Shown one piece after another: positions 33,604 through 41,154 of a stretch of DNA of 49,983 nucleotides (within the stretch, counting starts at the first letter, position 1; every line of letters starts with the position of its first letter). A program made the translations under genes and the position numbers. The notes under the pieces are model-generated. The model saw nothing but the letters and a program-made list of their open reading frames with translations. It searched no databases and was not told where the DNA came from. Source of the DNA: Oscillospiraceae bacterium (lineage in GTDB: Bacteria; Bacillota; Clostridia; Oscillospirales; Ruminococcaceae); contig JAFYQD010000005.1 of the NCBI GenBank assembly GCA_017547245.1, positions 1 through 49,983 of the forward strand, given 5' to 3'.

Positions 33604-34530
33604 TTAAAGCTTTTCGATGATACGAAGCTTGGCCGATTTGCTGCGGCGGTTGTATTCCAGTTCCTGTTCGCCTGCCACAATGGGCTTGCGGGTGATTTGT
33701 TTTGCCTTAGGCTTGTTGCCGCAGACACAAATCGGAAAATCGGGTGGGCAGGTACATCCTTTGCAATATCCGGCAAAGCTCTGTTTTACAATGCGGTCTT
33801 CCAGCGAGTGGAAGGTGATGATCACAAATCTTCCTCCGGGGGCCAGCCGTTCAAAGGCGGTGTTGAGGCAGCGGCTTAGCGAATCCAGTTCGCCGTTTAC
33901 TGCAATGCGGATGGCCTGAAAAGTTCGCTTTGCAGGGTGGCCGCCTTCGGCACGGGCCTTGGCCGGAATGGAAGCGTAGATGATATCCACCAGCTGTGCA
34001 GTGGAGGTAAGCGGTTCTTTTTCACGGGCCTCCACAATGTTTCTGACGATACGGGAGGCAAACTTTTCTTCGCCATACTCGCGCAGAATGCGAATCAGTT
34101 CTTCGGCCGGCCAGGTGTTTACCACATCGTAGGCCGAAAGACCGCTTTGGCTCATGCGCATATCCAGCGGAGCATCGGCACTGTAGGAAAACCCACGTTC
34201 GGGGGTATCCAGCTGGTGGGAAGAAACCCCCAGGTCCAACAGGATGCCGTCCACCTTTTCAATTCCTTCCCTGTCCAGCACATTGGCAAGGTCGGCAAAG
34301 TCGGTTTGGTGTACGCTGGCGGCAGGATATTCCGCCAAACGCTGGGAGGCAATTTTAAGGGCATCGGGGTCTTTGTCCAGAGCCAGCAGTCTGCCTGTGG
34401 TCAGGCGGCGGGCAATCTGGCTGGAATGTCCGGCGCCGCCGGCCGTTCCGTCCACATAGATGCCATCGGGTCGGATGTTAAGTCCCTGCAGGCATTCATC
34501 CAGCAAAACCGGAATATGTTCAAAGTCCAC
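33604..34530 (-). CDS. rsmH: 16S rRNA (cytosine1402-N4)-methyltransferase
   Basis: A 308-residue class I SAM-dependent methyltransferase acting on 16S rRNA. It begins EHIPVLLDE, with SAM motif DGTAGGAGHS near residue 30, GILLDLGVSSHQLD near 98, and a C-terminal NRRSKSAKLRIIEK. The start is a GTG at 34530 following GGGAGGA; upstream in-frame codons have no site. Second gene of the dcw cluster. Confidence 0.95.
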   Translation of the reverse strand: MDFEHIPVLLDECLQGLNIRPDGIYVDGTAGGAGHSSQIARRLTTGRLLALDKDPDALKIASQRLAEYPAASVHQTDFADLANVLDREGIEKVDGILLDLGVSSHQLDTPERGFSYSADAPLDMRMSQSGLSAYDVVNTWPAEELIRILREYGEEKFASRIVRNIVEAREKEPLTSTAQLVDIIYASIPAKARAEGGHPAKRTFQAIRIAVNGELDSLSRCLNTAFERLAPGGRFVIITFHSLEDRIVKQSFAGYCKGCTCPPDFPICVCGNKPKAKQITRKPIVAGEQELEYNRRSKSAKLRIIEKL

Positions 34531-34567
34531 AGTGCTTGTCCTCCCCTCTTTGGAATCGATTGGCAAA

Positions 34568-34987
34568 TCAGAATCCCAGCTTTTCCATCTCTTCGGCAAT
34601 CAGGTCGGGAGAGGTTTGCATCGGGCCCTGTTCCCAAGCTGTCTTGCTCCAAATTTCAGCACGGCTGATTACGCCGGCAACAATAATATCTTTTTCCAGT
34701 GCGGCATATTCACGAAGCACGGGCGGAATCAGGATTCTTCCCTGCTTGTCCAGTTCCACTTCGGCGGCACCCGAAGCCAGAAAACGCTGCAGGTGACGTG
34801 CGCTGGAAAGAGGAAGTTCCTTCAGCTTTTCCAGAATGCGCTGCCATTCTTCCATGCTGTAAACAAACAGGCAGCCATCCAGGCCCTTGGTGACCACAAA
34901 GCGTTCACCCAGTTCTTCACGCAAACGGGCGGGGAAATTCAGTCTGCCCTTGGGGTCCAATATGTATTGGTATTCACCTGTCAGCAT
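34568..34987 (-). CDS. mraZ: Transcriptional regulator MraZ
   Basis: A 139-residue protein of two SpoVT/AbrB-like swapped-hairpin repeats: LTGEYQYILDPKGRLNFPARLRE at the start, then AAEVELDKQGRILIPPVLREYA in the second half. MraZ represses its own dcw operon by binding direct repeats before mraZ, and four such repeats are present here. AGGAGG precedes ATG 34987. Confidence 0.95.
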   Translation of the reverse strand: MLTGEYQYILDPKGRLNFPARLREELGERFVVTKGLDGCLFVYSMEEWQRILEKLKELPLSSARHLQRFLASGAAEVELDKQGRILIPPVLREYAALEKDIIVAGVISRAEIWSKTAWEQGPMQTSPDLIAEEMEKLGF

Positions 34988-35043
34988 CTTCCCGCCTCCT
35001 TTGCTTTTAAAGTCACAAAACGAGCAGGCTTGGGTCTTTTTAA

Positions 35044-35078
35044 CCCATTTTAACCCACTTACACACACTTTTTACCAC
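35044..35078 (-). promoter_or_regulatory. MraZ operator: four boxes at exact 10-bp spacing
   Basis: Minus strand, in order of transcription: GTGGT, GTGTG, GTGGG, ATGGG, each separated by five AT-rich bases (plus coordinates 35074-35078, 35064-35068, 35054-35058, 35044-35048). The known MraZ site is a series of TGGGN-like boxes with N5 spacers. They lie directly downstream of the -10 hexamer. Confidence 0.85.
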
Positions 35079-35088
35079 TTATATACAT

Positions 35089-35117
35089 ATTATAACCGCT
35101 AAAGCCCGTTTTGGCAA
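35089..35117 (-). promoter_or_regulatory. Promoter of the mraZ-led dcw cluster
   Basis: Minus strand TTGCCA (35117-35112), 17 bp, TATAAT (35094-35089). Confidence 0.75.
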
Positions 35118-35185
35118 GCAAAACAAATTACAAACCAGCTCATATATCATACAAAATATCAGCCTGTTTATAGTGCAGTACGCAC

Positions 35186-35236
35186 AACAAAAAAACAGCC
35201 GTTTCCAACCTGCTTTTTGGGGTTGGAAACGGCTGT
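35186..35236 (-). terminator. Strong intrinsic terminator of the rsmD-coaD operon
   Basis: Perfect 16-bp stem (35195-35210 with 35221-35236) and a T-rich minus-strand tract. In the 340-bp gap 34988-35327 I see, besides this, only the mraZ promoter and operator; 35118-35185 and 35237-35327 show nothing recognisable. Confidence 0.9.
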
Positions 35237-35327
35237 ATCAAGCCATTTTTTGACTATATTCCATTGTCAGTTTTTGCCTTTATCCCACAGACTTTTTCAA
35301 GCTTGTATTCATGGATAAAACTGGATA

Positions 35328-35792
35328 TTACAGAGTGCCGCGGCCGGTACCCTTCAGTTTCTGACGGGTATCACGCAGATCGGCCAAAGCACGGGTCAGG
35401 CTTTCTTCGGTTTCACGCAGTTTGCTGTCCGAAAACTCCTGAGCAGCCAGCTTCATTTCCTTTGTGCGGCTTTGGGTCTGGCTAAGCAGTTCGTTGGCCT
35501 TGGCCTGTGCTTCCTTCAGCACAGCTTCCTGCGAAACCAACACACGTGCACGGTCTTCGGCACGGCGCACAAGCTGTTCGGCCTCGGCCTTGGCTGCACG
35601 CAGAATTTCGTTGCGGTCGGCCACAATGTTTTTGGCCTGTTTGATTTCACCGGGAAGGTTGATGCGGATTTCATCCAGCATTTCACGCATCTGTTCCACA
35701 TCCACAACGCAGCGACCGCCGGTCATGGGCAGGCTCCAGGCTTTGTCCAAAGTATCGTCCATCATATCCAGAATTTCTTCAATATTCATCAT
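35328..35792 (-). CDS. Coiled-coil protein of unknown function
   Basis: A 154-residue acidic/basic protein made almost entirely of helix: a short N-terminal segment (NIEEILDMMDDTLDKAW), then a long heptad-rich region (about 45-145) resembling the stalk of ATP synthase subunit b or DivIVA-like proteins. No membrane segment is seen. It overlaps the coaD stop codon in ATGATG, so translation may begin at either ATG. Genes of this kind commonly follow coaD in Clostridia, but I know no function. Confidence 0.75.
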   Translation of the reverse strand: MMNIEEILDMMDDTLDKAWSLPMTGGRCVVDVEQMREMLDEIRINLPGEIKQAKNIVADRNEILRAAKAEAEQLVRRAEDRARVLVSQEAVLKEAQAKANELLSQTQSRTKEMKLAAQEFSDSKLRETEESLTRALADLRDTRQKLKGTGRGTL

Positions 35793-36301
35793 TCAACCTC
35801 CTTGCAGGATTGGTCTTCGGCAGGTCCAAGCCGTTCCCAAATCTGCTGGTGCAGCATCTTGGGCACAAACTGGGAAATATCTCCGCCAAAGCGGGCCAGC
35901 TGTTTGACCAGACTGGAGCTTACAAACATATTCTGACTGTTGGTGGTCAGGAATATGGTCTCGGCATAGGGCAGCAGCGACTTGTTGGTCAAGGCCATCT
36001 GGAATTCATATTCAAAGTCGGACATGGCGCGCAGTCCCTTGACCACGGCACAGGCAGACTTTTCTCTTACATAATCCATCAGCAGGCCGGTGTAGCTATC
36101 CACCGACACATTGAGCATCCCCGCAGTGGCACGGCGCAGCATGTCCACTCTTTCTTCGGGGGTAAAAACAGGGGTCTTGTCGGGATTGATGACCACAAGA
36201 ACGATAACGTGGTCAAACAGGGTGCTGGCCCGACGGATAATATCCAGATGCCCATTGGTAACCGGATCGAAGCTGCCGGGGCAAACCACAGTTTTGCTCA
36301 T
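35789..36301 (-). CDS. coaD: Phosphopantetheine adenylyltransferase
   Basis: A 170-residue nucleotidyltransferase of the fourth step of coenzyme A synthesis. The PGSFDPVTNGHLD motif with the TxGH signature lies at the N-terminus (residues 8-20), with KGLRAMSDFEYE near 88 and the ISSSLVK-like VSSSLVKQLA near 126. It sits between rsmD and a coiled-coil gene in a common Firmicutes order. Confidence 0.96.
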   Translation of the reverse strand: MSKTVVCPGSFDPVTNGHLDIIRRASTLFDHVIVLVVINPDKTPVFTPEERVDMLRRATAGMLNVSVDSYTGLLMDYVREKSACAVVKGLRAMSDFEYEFQMALTNKSLLPYAETIFLTTNSQNMFVSSSLVKQLARFGGDISQFVPKMLHQQIWERLGPAEDQSCKEVE

Positions 36302-36320
36302 ATCTTCTTTCCTTTCCGAA

Positions 36321-36875
36321 TCATTCGTCGTCCTGATCTGCAGGGCGGCGGTAGGCGGTAACCATCACCTTGCCATAACGGTAGGTACGGTAAATTTTGA
36401 ACTCACCTGCCGTTTCGGGCAGTTCTTCGCCCTTCTGGTGTTCGCACAGAATAACACCGCCGGGGGTCATTTTTGGGGCCAGCAGAGGCAGCGCCTTGGG
36501 AATAAGGCCTTGATTGTAAGGGGGATCCAGGAAGGCAATGTCAAACTGTTCGGCTGCAGTGGTCAGATAGCCAAGGCTGTCCATGGCGGCCACACGGGAC
36601 TGTTTGGCCAGACCGGTGGAAGCCAGATTATCCCTTATCACATCCTGCGCCTGACGGCTGCTGTCAACAAACACACAGAAGCGTGCGCCGCGGCTGAGCG
36701 CCTCGATGCCCATCTGGCCCGAACCGGCAAACAGGTCAAGGAACAGCGAGCCTTCCACCTCGAACTGAATGGTGCTGAAGATGGCCTCCTTCACCTGATC
36801 GGTAGTGGGACGTACATCCAAACCGGGCAGAGTTTGCAGTTTGCGGCCACGGGCCGTTCCGGTAATTACACGCAT
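36321..36875 (-). CDS. rsmD: 16S rRNA (guanine966-N2)-methyltransferase
   Basis: A 184-residue SAM-dependent methyltransferase of ribosome maturation. It starts MRVITGTARGRKL, with RPTTDQVKEAIF near residue 22, the SAM motif LDLFAGSGQMGIEALSRGA near 46-64 and the catalytic DPPY at about 117-120. First gene of the rsmD-coaD operon. Confidence 0.94.
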   Translation of the reverse strand: MRVITGTARGRKLQTLPGLDVRPTTDQVKEAIFSTIQFEVEGSLFLDLFAGSGQMGIEALSRGARFCVFVDSSRQAQDVIRDNLASTGLAKQSRVAAMDSLGYLTTAAEQFDIAFLDPPYNQGLIPKALPLLAPKMTPGGVILCEHQKGEELPETAGEFKIYRTYRYGKVMVTAYRRPADQDDE

Positions 36876-36913
36876 AATTTATCGTATCCTTTGGCAATAG
36901 TTTTCTAAAGTAT

Positions 36914-36942
36914 ATTATGATGGTTTTGTCCGCCGCTGTCAA
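36914..36942 (-). promoter_or_regulatory. Promoter of the rsmD-coaD operon
   Basis: Minus strand TTGACA (36942-36937), 17 bp, CATAAT (36919-36914). Its -35 box is one arm of the palindrome at 36937-36954. Confidence 0.6.
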
Positions 36943-36954
36943 TGATTATTGACA
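36937..36954. promoter_or_regulatory. 18-bp palindrome shared by divergent -35 boxes
   Basis: TGTCAAT-GATT-ATTGACA supplies a perfect TTGACA to each strand, one for rsmD-coaD and one for the ACT/butyrate kinase operon. Confidence 0.6.
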
Positions 36955-36978
36955 AATCGCGGTTTCAGCAATTATTAT
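36949..36978 (+). promoter_or_regulatory. Promoter of the ACT-domain/butyrate kinase operon
   Basis: TTGACA (36949-36954), 18 bp, TATTAT (36973-36978). Confidence 0.55.
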
Positions 36979-37027
36979 GAAAAGCAGAAATATATGCAGC
37001 TTATTCCACAAAACAGGAGTGACCTCT

Positions 37028-37282
37028 ATGACCAAAACCTATACCATGATTGTGAAAGACAGCGTAGGCGTGCTGGACCGCATCACAGGCTTTATCCGCC
37101 GCAACGGCTGGAACCTTGACCGCATCAATGTTGAGCCCCTGCCCGGCACACGCACCTCCACCATGATGCTGGAGCTGAACCTGAACAGTCTGGAAGCACG
37201 CAAATTTGAACAGCGCCTGTATGAATGGAACTTTATTTTTGAAGTACAGACCAGCGCAGAAGCAAAGGAGGAGGAGGAATAA
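37028..37282 (+). CDS. ACT-domain protein, acetolactate synthase small subunit-like
   Basis: An 84-residue protein that is a single ACT domain (YTMIVKDSVGVLDRITGFIRRNGWNLDRINVEPLPGT), most like the N-terminal ACT domain of IlvN/IlvH. It lacks the C-terminal half of that subunit. No large acetolactate synthase subunit gene is here, so it may regulate another enzyme. Met at 37028 has CAGGAG upstream; an in-frame ATG at 36977 overlaps the promoter. The butyrate kinase gene starts two bases after its stop. Confidence 0.8.
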   Translation: MTKTYTMIVKDSVGVLDRITGFIRRNGWNLDRINVEPLPGTRTSTMMLELNLNSLEARKFEQRLYEWNFIFEVQTSAEAKEEEE

Positions 37283-37283
37283 T

Positions 37284-38348
37284 ATGTACCGCATCCTTGT
37301 TATTAACCCCGGTTCCACCTCCACCAAAATGGCGGTGTATGAAGATTCTTCCCCCATGATGGAAGCCACCCTGCGCCACAGCTCGGAAGATCTGGAAGAA
37401 TGGGGCAGCATCCCCAACCAGAAGCCCTACCGCAAGGCATTGATTGAACAGGCACTGGAAAAGGCAGGCATTGAACTGCACACCCTCAGCGCTGCCGTAG
37501 GACGCGGCGGCATGGTCCGCCCCATTGAATCGGGCACCTATGCCATCAACGAAAAAATGCTGGAAGACCTGAACGGTCCCGGTGCCGCCAGCCATGCTTC
37601 TTCGCTGGGCGGTTTGATTGCCCACGAATTTGGCGTACAGTTGGGCATTCCCGCCTATGTGGTCGATCCCATTGTCGTAGACGAACTGGAACCAGTGGCC
37701 AAGCTTTCCGGCCTGGCTGGCATTGAACGCCGCAGCATTTTCCATGCGCTGAACACCAAATCGGTGCTGCGCAAGGTTGCCCGCGGTTTGGGCATGCCCT
37801 ATGAAGACGGCCGTTTTATTGCTGTGCACATGGGCGGCGGCATCACCGTTTCGGCCCACCGCTATGGCCGTGTAATCGACGTAAACAGCGCCCTGGACGG
37901 TGACGGAGCCTTTACCCCCGACCGCACCGGCTCGCTGCCCCTGCTGCCTTTGATCGAAATGTGCTATTCGGGCGAATACACCAAGGAAGAAATGGTGGAC
38001 AAGGTGCAGCGCAAAGGCGGCCTGCATTCCTATCTGAACACCAACAACATGATTGAAGCCAGCGAAATGGTAAAACAGGGTGACGAATTTGCCGCCCTTG
38101 TGGTGGACAGCATGGCCTATCAGATCTGCAAGGAAATCGGCGCCATGTTTGCCGTGCTGGAAGGCCGTGTAAACGCCATTGTGCTGACCGGCGGCATCGC
38201 CTATGACCAGCGTTTTACCGCTTTGATCAAAAAGCGTGTGGATATGCTTTGCCCCGTTATCACCCATGCAGGTGAAAACGAGCTGGAGGCCCTTGCCGAA
38301 GGCGCCCTGCGTGTGCTGTGCGGCCAGGAAAAAGCCAGCGTATATTAA
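37284..38348 (+). CDS. buk: Butyrate kinase
   Basis: A 354-residue ASKHA-fold acyl kinase. It converts butyryl phosphate and ADP to butyrate and ATP, or works on branched-chain acyl phosphates. It begins YRILVINPGSTSTKMAVYED, the acetate/butyrate kinase signature, and has the MGGGITVSAHRYGRVIDV phosphate-binding loop near residue 190 and a C-terminal GGIAYDQRF block. The expected phosphotransbutyrylase gene is not adjacent; the ACT-domain gene occupies its place. AGGAGGAGGAGG precedes ATG 37284. Confidence 0.94.
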   Translation: MYRILVINPGSTSTKMAVYEDSSPMMEATLRHSSEDLEEWGSIPNQKPYRKALIEQALEKAGIELHTLSAAVGRGGMVRPIESGTYAINEKMLEDLNGPGAASHASSLGGLIAHEFGVQLGIPAYVVDPIVVDELEPVAKLSGLAGIERRSIFHALNTKSVLRKVARGLGMPYEDGRFIAVHMGGGITVSAHRYGRVIDVNSALDGDGAFTPDRTGSLPLLPLIEMCYSGEYTKEEMVDKVQRKGGLHSYLNTNNMIEASEMVKQGDEFAALVVDSMAYQICKEIGAMFAVLEGRVNAIVLTGGIAYDQRFTALIKKRVDMLCPVITHAGENELEALAEGALRVLCGQEKASVY

Positions 38349-38361
38349 AAGCAAAAAGCCA

Positions 38362-38392
38362 GCCCCCGTCCAATGGACGGGGGCGTTTTTTA
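38362..38392 (+). terminator. Intrinsic terminator of buk
   Basis: Perfect 10-bp GC-rich stem (38362-38371 with 38375-38384) and T6. Confidence 0.88.
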
Positions 38393-39157
38393 TGCGACAA
38401 AGTCTGTGATGATTTTGATCAGCAGCAGGGTCAGCACAACATAGTAAACCGGTCGAATGATCTTTGCCCCTTTGGTCAGGGCAAGACCCGAGCCTACCCA
38501 ACCGCCGGCCATGTTGCACAGGGCGGCAGGCAGGGCCACCGCATACCACACGTTGCCTGCCAGGGCAAAGGATATCATAGAAGCCACGTTGGTGGTAAGG
38601 TTGACGATTTTGGTGTTGCCGTTGGCCGTAACAAGGTCAAAGCCGGAGATTGCGGTAAAGGCCAGCAGCAGAAAAGTGCCTGTGCCGGGGCCAAAAAAGC
38701 CGTCATATACCCCCACCGCAAAGCCGACCGCAAAGCTGATGAACGCCAGCTGCACAAGCGGTTTGGTCTGCCAGTTTTCCTTCTCACCAAAATTGGGACG
38801 GAAGATAAGAGCAATGCCCACCACCGGCAGCAGCACCATCATCACAATGCTCATCACACGGTCATCCACCAGCAGGTTGAGCCGTGCCCCCAGCGTTGCC
38901 CCCGGGAAAGCACCCACCACCGCCGCCAAAGTGGAAGGCCAGTGTATTTTCTTTTTGCGGATGTAGCGAAAAGCCGCCACACCTGTGCCCCACATGGCGG
39001 TGCACTTGTTGGTGCCTGCGGCCAGATGGGGCGGCAGCCCCACCGCAAGGTAGGCGGGCAGAGAGATAAGCCCGCCGCCACCGGCAATGGAATCAATCAG
39101 TCCTGCCAAAAAAGACAGGGGCGCAATAAACAAAAGCGTCTGCAAAACCTGCTGCAT
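38390..39157 (-). CDS. TSUP family (TauE/SafE) membrane transporter
   Basis: A 255-residue polytopic protein of the sulfite exporter TauE/SafE family. The two half-repeats are visible: FLAGLIDSIAGGGGLISLP near the N-terminus and FAVGVYDGFFGPGTGTFL in the middle, followed by NAxSNVAS-like TTNVASM. Substrates in this family include sulfite, organosulfonates and small acids; none can be assigned. The start at 39157 is taken from homology; AAGGAA lies about 12 bases upstream. Convergent with buk. Confidence 0.87.
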   Translation of the reverse strand: MQQVLQTLLFIAPLSFLAGLIDSIAGGGGLISLPAYLAVGLPPHLAAGTNKCTAMWGTGVAAFRYIRKKKIHWPSTLAAVVGAFPGATLGARLNLLVDDRVMSIVMMVLLPVVGIALIFRPNFGEKENWQTKPLVQLAFISFAVGFAVGVYDGFFGPGTGTFLLLAFTAISGFDLVTANGNTKIVNLTTNVASMISFALAGNVWYAVALPAALCNMAGGWVGSGLALTKGAKIIRPVYYVVLTLLLIKIITDFVA

Positions 39158-39185
39158 AAGAAGTCCGTTCCTTTCAAGGCACAGC

Positions 39186-39218
39186 ATAAAACCCGCACAC
39201 AAAAGTTGCGGGTTTTAT
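39186..39218 (-). terminator. Terminator after the VOC gene
   Basis: Perfect 10-bp stem (39188-39197 with 39207-39216) with T-rich flanks. Confidence 0.7.
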
Positions 39219-39258
39219 ACTTAAGAAAAATGAAAAAGGGTTGTTGTAGAAATCAAAT

Positions 39259-39573
39259 TTATTTGGTGTATTCCATCAGTTCCAGCACTACGCCATCCTT
39301 GACGCCAAAGCCAATGATGCGGCCGGTACCCTGCATTTCTTCCAACAGAACTTCGTCACAGGCAGCCAGTGCTTCCTTCAGGTTTTCTACCTTATAGGCA
39401 ACATGGATGTTGTTCCAGATCTGCTTGGGCATGGGGCTATCTTCCAGATAGCGGAAGTATTCGAAGTGATATTCGTTTTCATCGGGGTTGGTGATATAGC
39501 ACTTGATAGCATCTTTATACTTTTCGCCGGGCATTTCCTTGGTTGCGGGTACGCCGATGTGCAGCAGTTCCAT
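39259..39573 (-). CDS. Small VOC/glyoxalase-fold protein
   Basis: A 104-residue protein with a beta-alpha-beta-beta-beta pattern like the vicinal oxygen chelate fold (HIGVPA near the start, WNNIHVAYKVENLKEALAA near residue 53, GFGVKDGVVLELMEY at the end). Potential metal ligands are His5, His57 and Glu98, but the match is to a poorly characterised branch with no known reaction. It has its own promoter and terminator. Confidence 0.7.
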   Translation of the reverse strand: MELLHIGVPATKEMPGEKYKDAIKCYITNPDENEYHFEYFRYLEDSPMPKQIWNNIHVAYKVENLKEALAACDEVLLEEMQGTGRIIGFGVKDGVVLELMEYTK

Positions 39574-39613
39574 AAAACAGCCTCCTTGAATGTTTTTGTT
39601 TGATTATGTCTGA

Positions 39614-39642
39614 ATTATACAACAAATCGCGCTGCCAAACAA
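39614..39642 (-). promoter_or_regulatory. Promoter of the VOC gene
   Basis: Minus strand TTGTTT (39642-39637), 17 bp, TATAAT (39619-39614). Confidence 0.6.
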
Positions 39643-39659
39643 CCAACTATTTACACAAA

Positions 39660-40337
39660 TTATCCGGTAAGTTTTTCACGCATAAAAAGCAACAGTTTTT
39701 TCTCGCGGCGTGATACCTGCACCTGTGTCATGCCAAGGATGGACGCCGTCTGACTTTGGGTTTTGCGGCCATAATAGCGCAGCACAATCAGCCGACGGTC
39801 ACGTTCATCCAGCTGCTGCATGGCCTGCCGCAGCGAAAGGCGGTCGGTTATCTTTTCCTCGGGCGATTCAACAGGGAGGTCTATCTGACCGCCGCCTTCC
39901 TCGTCGCTTTCAGTCAGAGAAAGCACAGGAGACGCAGCCATGGCCGCTTCCGCAACCTGTTCGGGCTCCAGTTCAAGGTATTCGGCCAGCTGCAAAACGG
40001 TGGGTTCGCTGCCGGTTCTGGCACACAGCTCTTCACGGGCACGCTGAACACGCATTCCCAGTTCTTTCAGGCTGCGGCTTACCTTTACGGTGCCGCCATC
40101 CCGAAACAGCCGCCTGATTTCGCCCAAAATGACCGGCACAGCGTATGTGGAAAACTTCACCCCACGATTCCAATCGAAGGCCTCGGCCGCCTTACACAGG
40201 CCAATGCAGCCCGCTCCGTAAAGATCTTCGTATTCAATGCCACGTCCGTTGAAGCGATGGGCGCAGGCATGCACCAGCCCCAGATTTTCTTCCACTACGA
40301 TTTTGCGTTCTTCCGGCATGTTATGCGGCCCCGACAT
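39660..40337 (-). CDS. sigF: Sporulation sigma factor SigF (SpoIIAC)
   Basis: A 225-residue sigma-70 family factor directing early forespore transcription. Region 2 (EYEDLYGAGCIGLCKAAEAFD and FSTYAVPVILGEIRRLFRD) lies at about residues 32-78, region 3 follows (KELGMRVQRAREEL), and region 4 with its helix-turn-helix (TQSQTASILGMTQVQVSRREKKLL) is at the end. ATG 40337 starts two bases after the spoIIAB stop. Third gene of the spoIIA operon; its order and partners make the assignment secure. Confidence 0.95.
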   Translation of the reverse strand: MSGPHNMPEERKIVVEENLGLVHACAHRFNGRGIEYEDLYGAGCIGLCKAAEAFDWNRGVKFSTYAVPVILGEIRRLFRDGGTVKVSRSLKELGMRVQRAREELCARTGSEPTVLQLAEYLELEPEQVAEAAMAASPVLSLTESDEEGGGQIDLPVESPEEKITDRLSLRQAMQQLDERDRRLIVLRYYGRKTQSQTASILGMTQVQVSRREKKLLLFMREKLTG

Positions 40338-40338
40338 A

Positions 40339-40770
40339 TCATTCACCTCTGGAAGTGATCCTCCGTTCCAGCACCACGGTGGTACCCTTGCCCGGCGTTG
40401 AGCGCACCCGAACCTTGTCACACAGCTGCTGCATTACCGCAAACCCCAAACCGGCACACTCGCCTGTGGCACAGGTGGTGTATAAAGGCTCCATGGCCAG
40501 GGCAATGTTTTCAATGCCGCAGCCCTTGTCGCGCACACGCAGAATCACTTTATCCCCTTTCCTTTTGGCTTGTATGTACACCGTACCGATGCTGTTTTGA
40601 TAGCCATGCACCACCGCATTGGTCACCGCCTCGGAAAGGGCGGTTTTGATGTCGCACAGCTCCTCCACCGTGGGGTCAAGCTGAGCCACAAAGGCCGCCA
40701 CCGCCGTACGGGCAAGGCCCTCGTTTACCGACCTGCTGGGGAAACTCAGGCTCATTTGGTTTTCAAACAT
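40339..40770 (-). CDS. spoIIAB: Anti-sigma F factor and serine kinase SpoIIAB
   Basis: A 143-residue GHKL-fold protein that binds SigF and phosphorylates SpoIIAA. The N box (ALSEAVTNAVVHGYQNS) lies near residue 45, DKGCGIE near 80 and the ATP lid with GLGFAVMQQLCD near 105. Met at 40770 is chosen because GGAGG lies nine bases before it but abuts ATG 40779. Its start overlaps the spoIIAA stop by 8 bp. Confidence 0.95.
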   Translation of the reverse strand: MFENQMSLSFPSRSVNEGLARTAVAAFVAQLDPTVEELCDIKTALSEAVTNAVVHGYQNSIGTVYIQAKRKGDKVILRVRDKGCGIENIALAMEPLYTTCATGECAGLGFAVMQQLCDKVRVRSTPGKGTTVVLERRITSRGE

Positions 40771-41095
40771 TCTGGTCATCCTCCTTTGGGTCGTTTTGGG
40801 TCAACAGATGGTCTATTCCTGCAAGGTGCACCACCTTGGCAATGTGGTTTGGCAGGCTGCACAGTTCCAGCCTTCCCTGCAGATCCTGTATCAGACGGAA
40901 GCGGCCCAAAATCAGGCCGATGCCCGAGCTGTCCATAAATTCCACTCCACCAAAATCCAACCGCAGCAAACGGGGCAGTTCCCGTTCCACCGCACAGTCA
41001 ATTTGGGTACGCAGCTCCTTTGCGTTGTGGTGGTCTATCTCGCCCGAAAGGTAGGCCGAAACCACATCTTCCCCAACCATGATACGAACCGGCAT
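40763..41095 (-). CDS. spoIIAA: Anti-sigma F factor antagonist SpoIIAA
   Basis: A 110-residue STAS-domain protein that frees SigF when unphosphorylated. LSGEIDHHNAKELR lies near residues 16-29 and VEFMDSSGIGLILGR carries the serine pair 56-57 where SpoIIAB phosphorylates. ATG 41095 has AAGGAG. The folC terminator hairpin ends only about 30 bp upstream of this start codon, leaving little room for a promoter. Confidence 0.95.
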   Translation of the reverse strand: MPVRIMVGEDVVSAYLSGEIDHHNAKELRTQIDCAVERELPRLLRLDFGGVEFMDSSGIGLILGRFRLIQDLQGRLELCSLPNHIAKVVHLAGIDHLLTQNDPKEDDQNV

Positions 41096-41121
41096 TTTCC
41101 AACACTCCTTTTGCCGCAAAT

Positions 41122-41154
41122 AAAAAAAGCAGCTCTCCAAACGGAGAACTGCTT
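41122..41154 (-). terminator. Terminator between folC and the spoIIA operon
   Basis: Stem AAGCAG-TCTCC with GGAGA-CTGCTT (one mismatch) and minus-strand T7. Confidence 0.8.

Noticed and set aside
41122-41154. SigF- or SigH-type promoter within the folC-spoIIAA gap
   Set aside because: AAAGGACAA resembles a SigH -35 element, but no GAAT-like -10 lies at the right distance.
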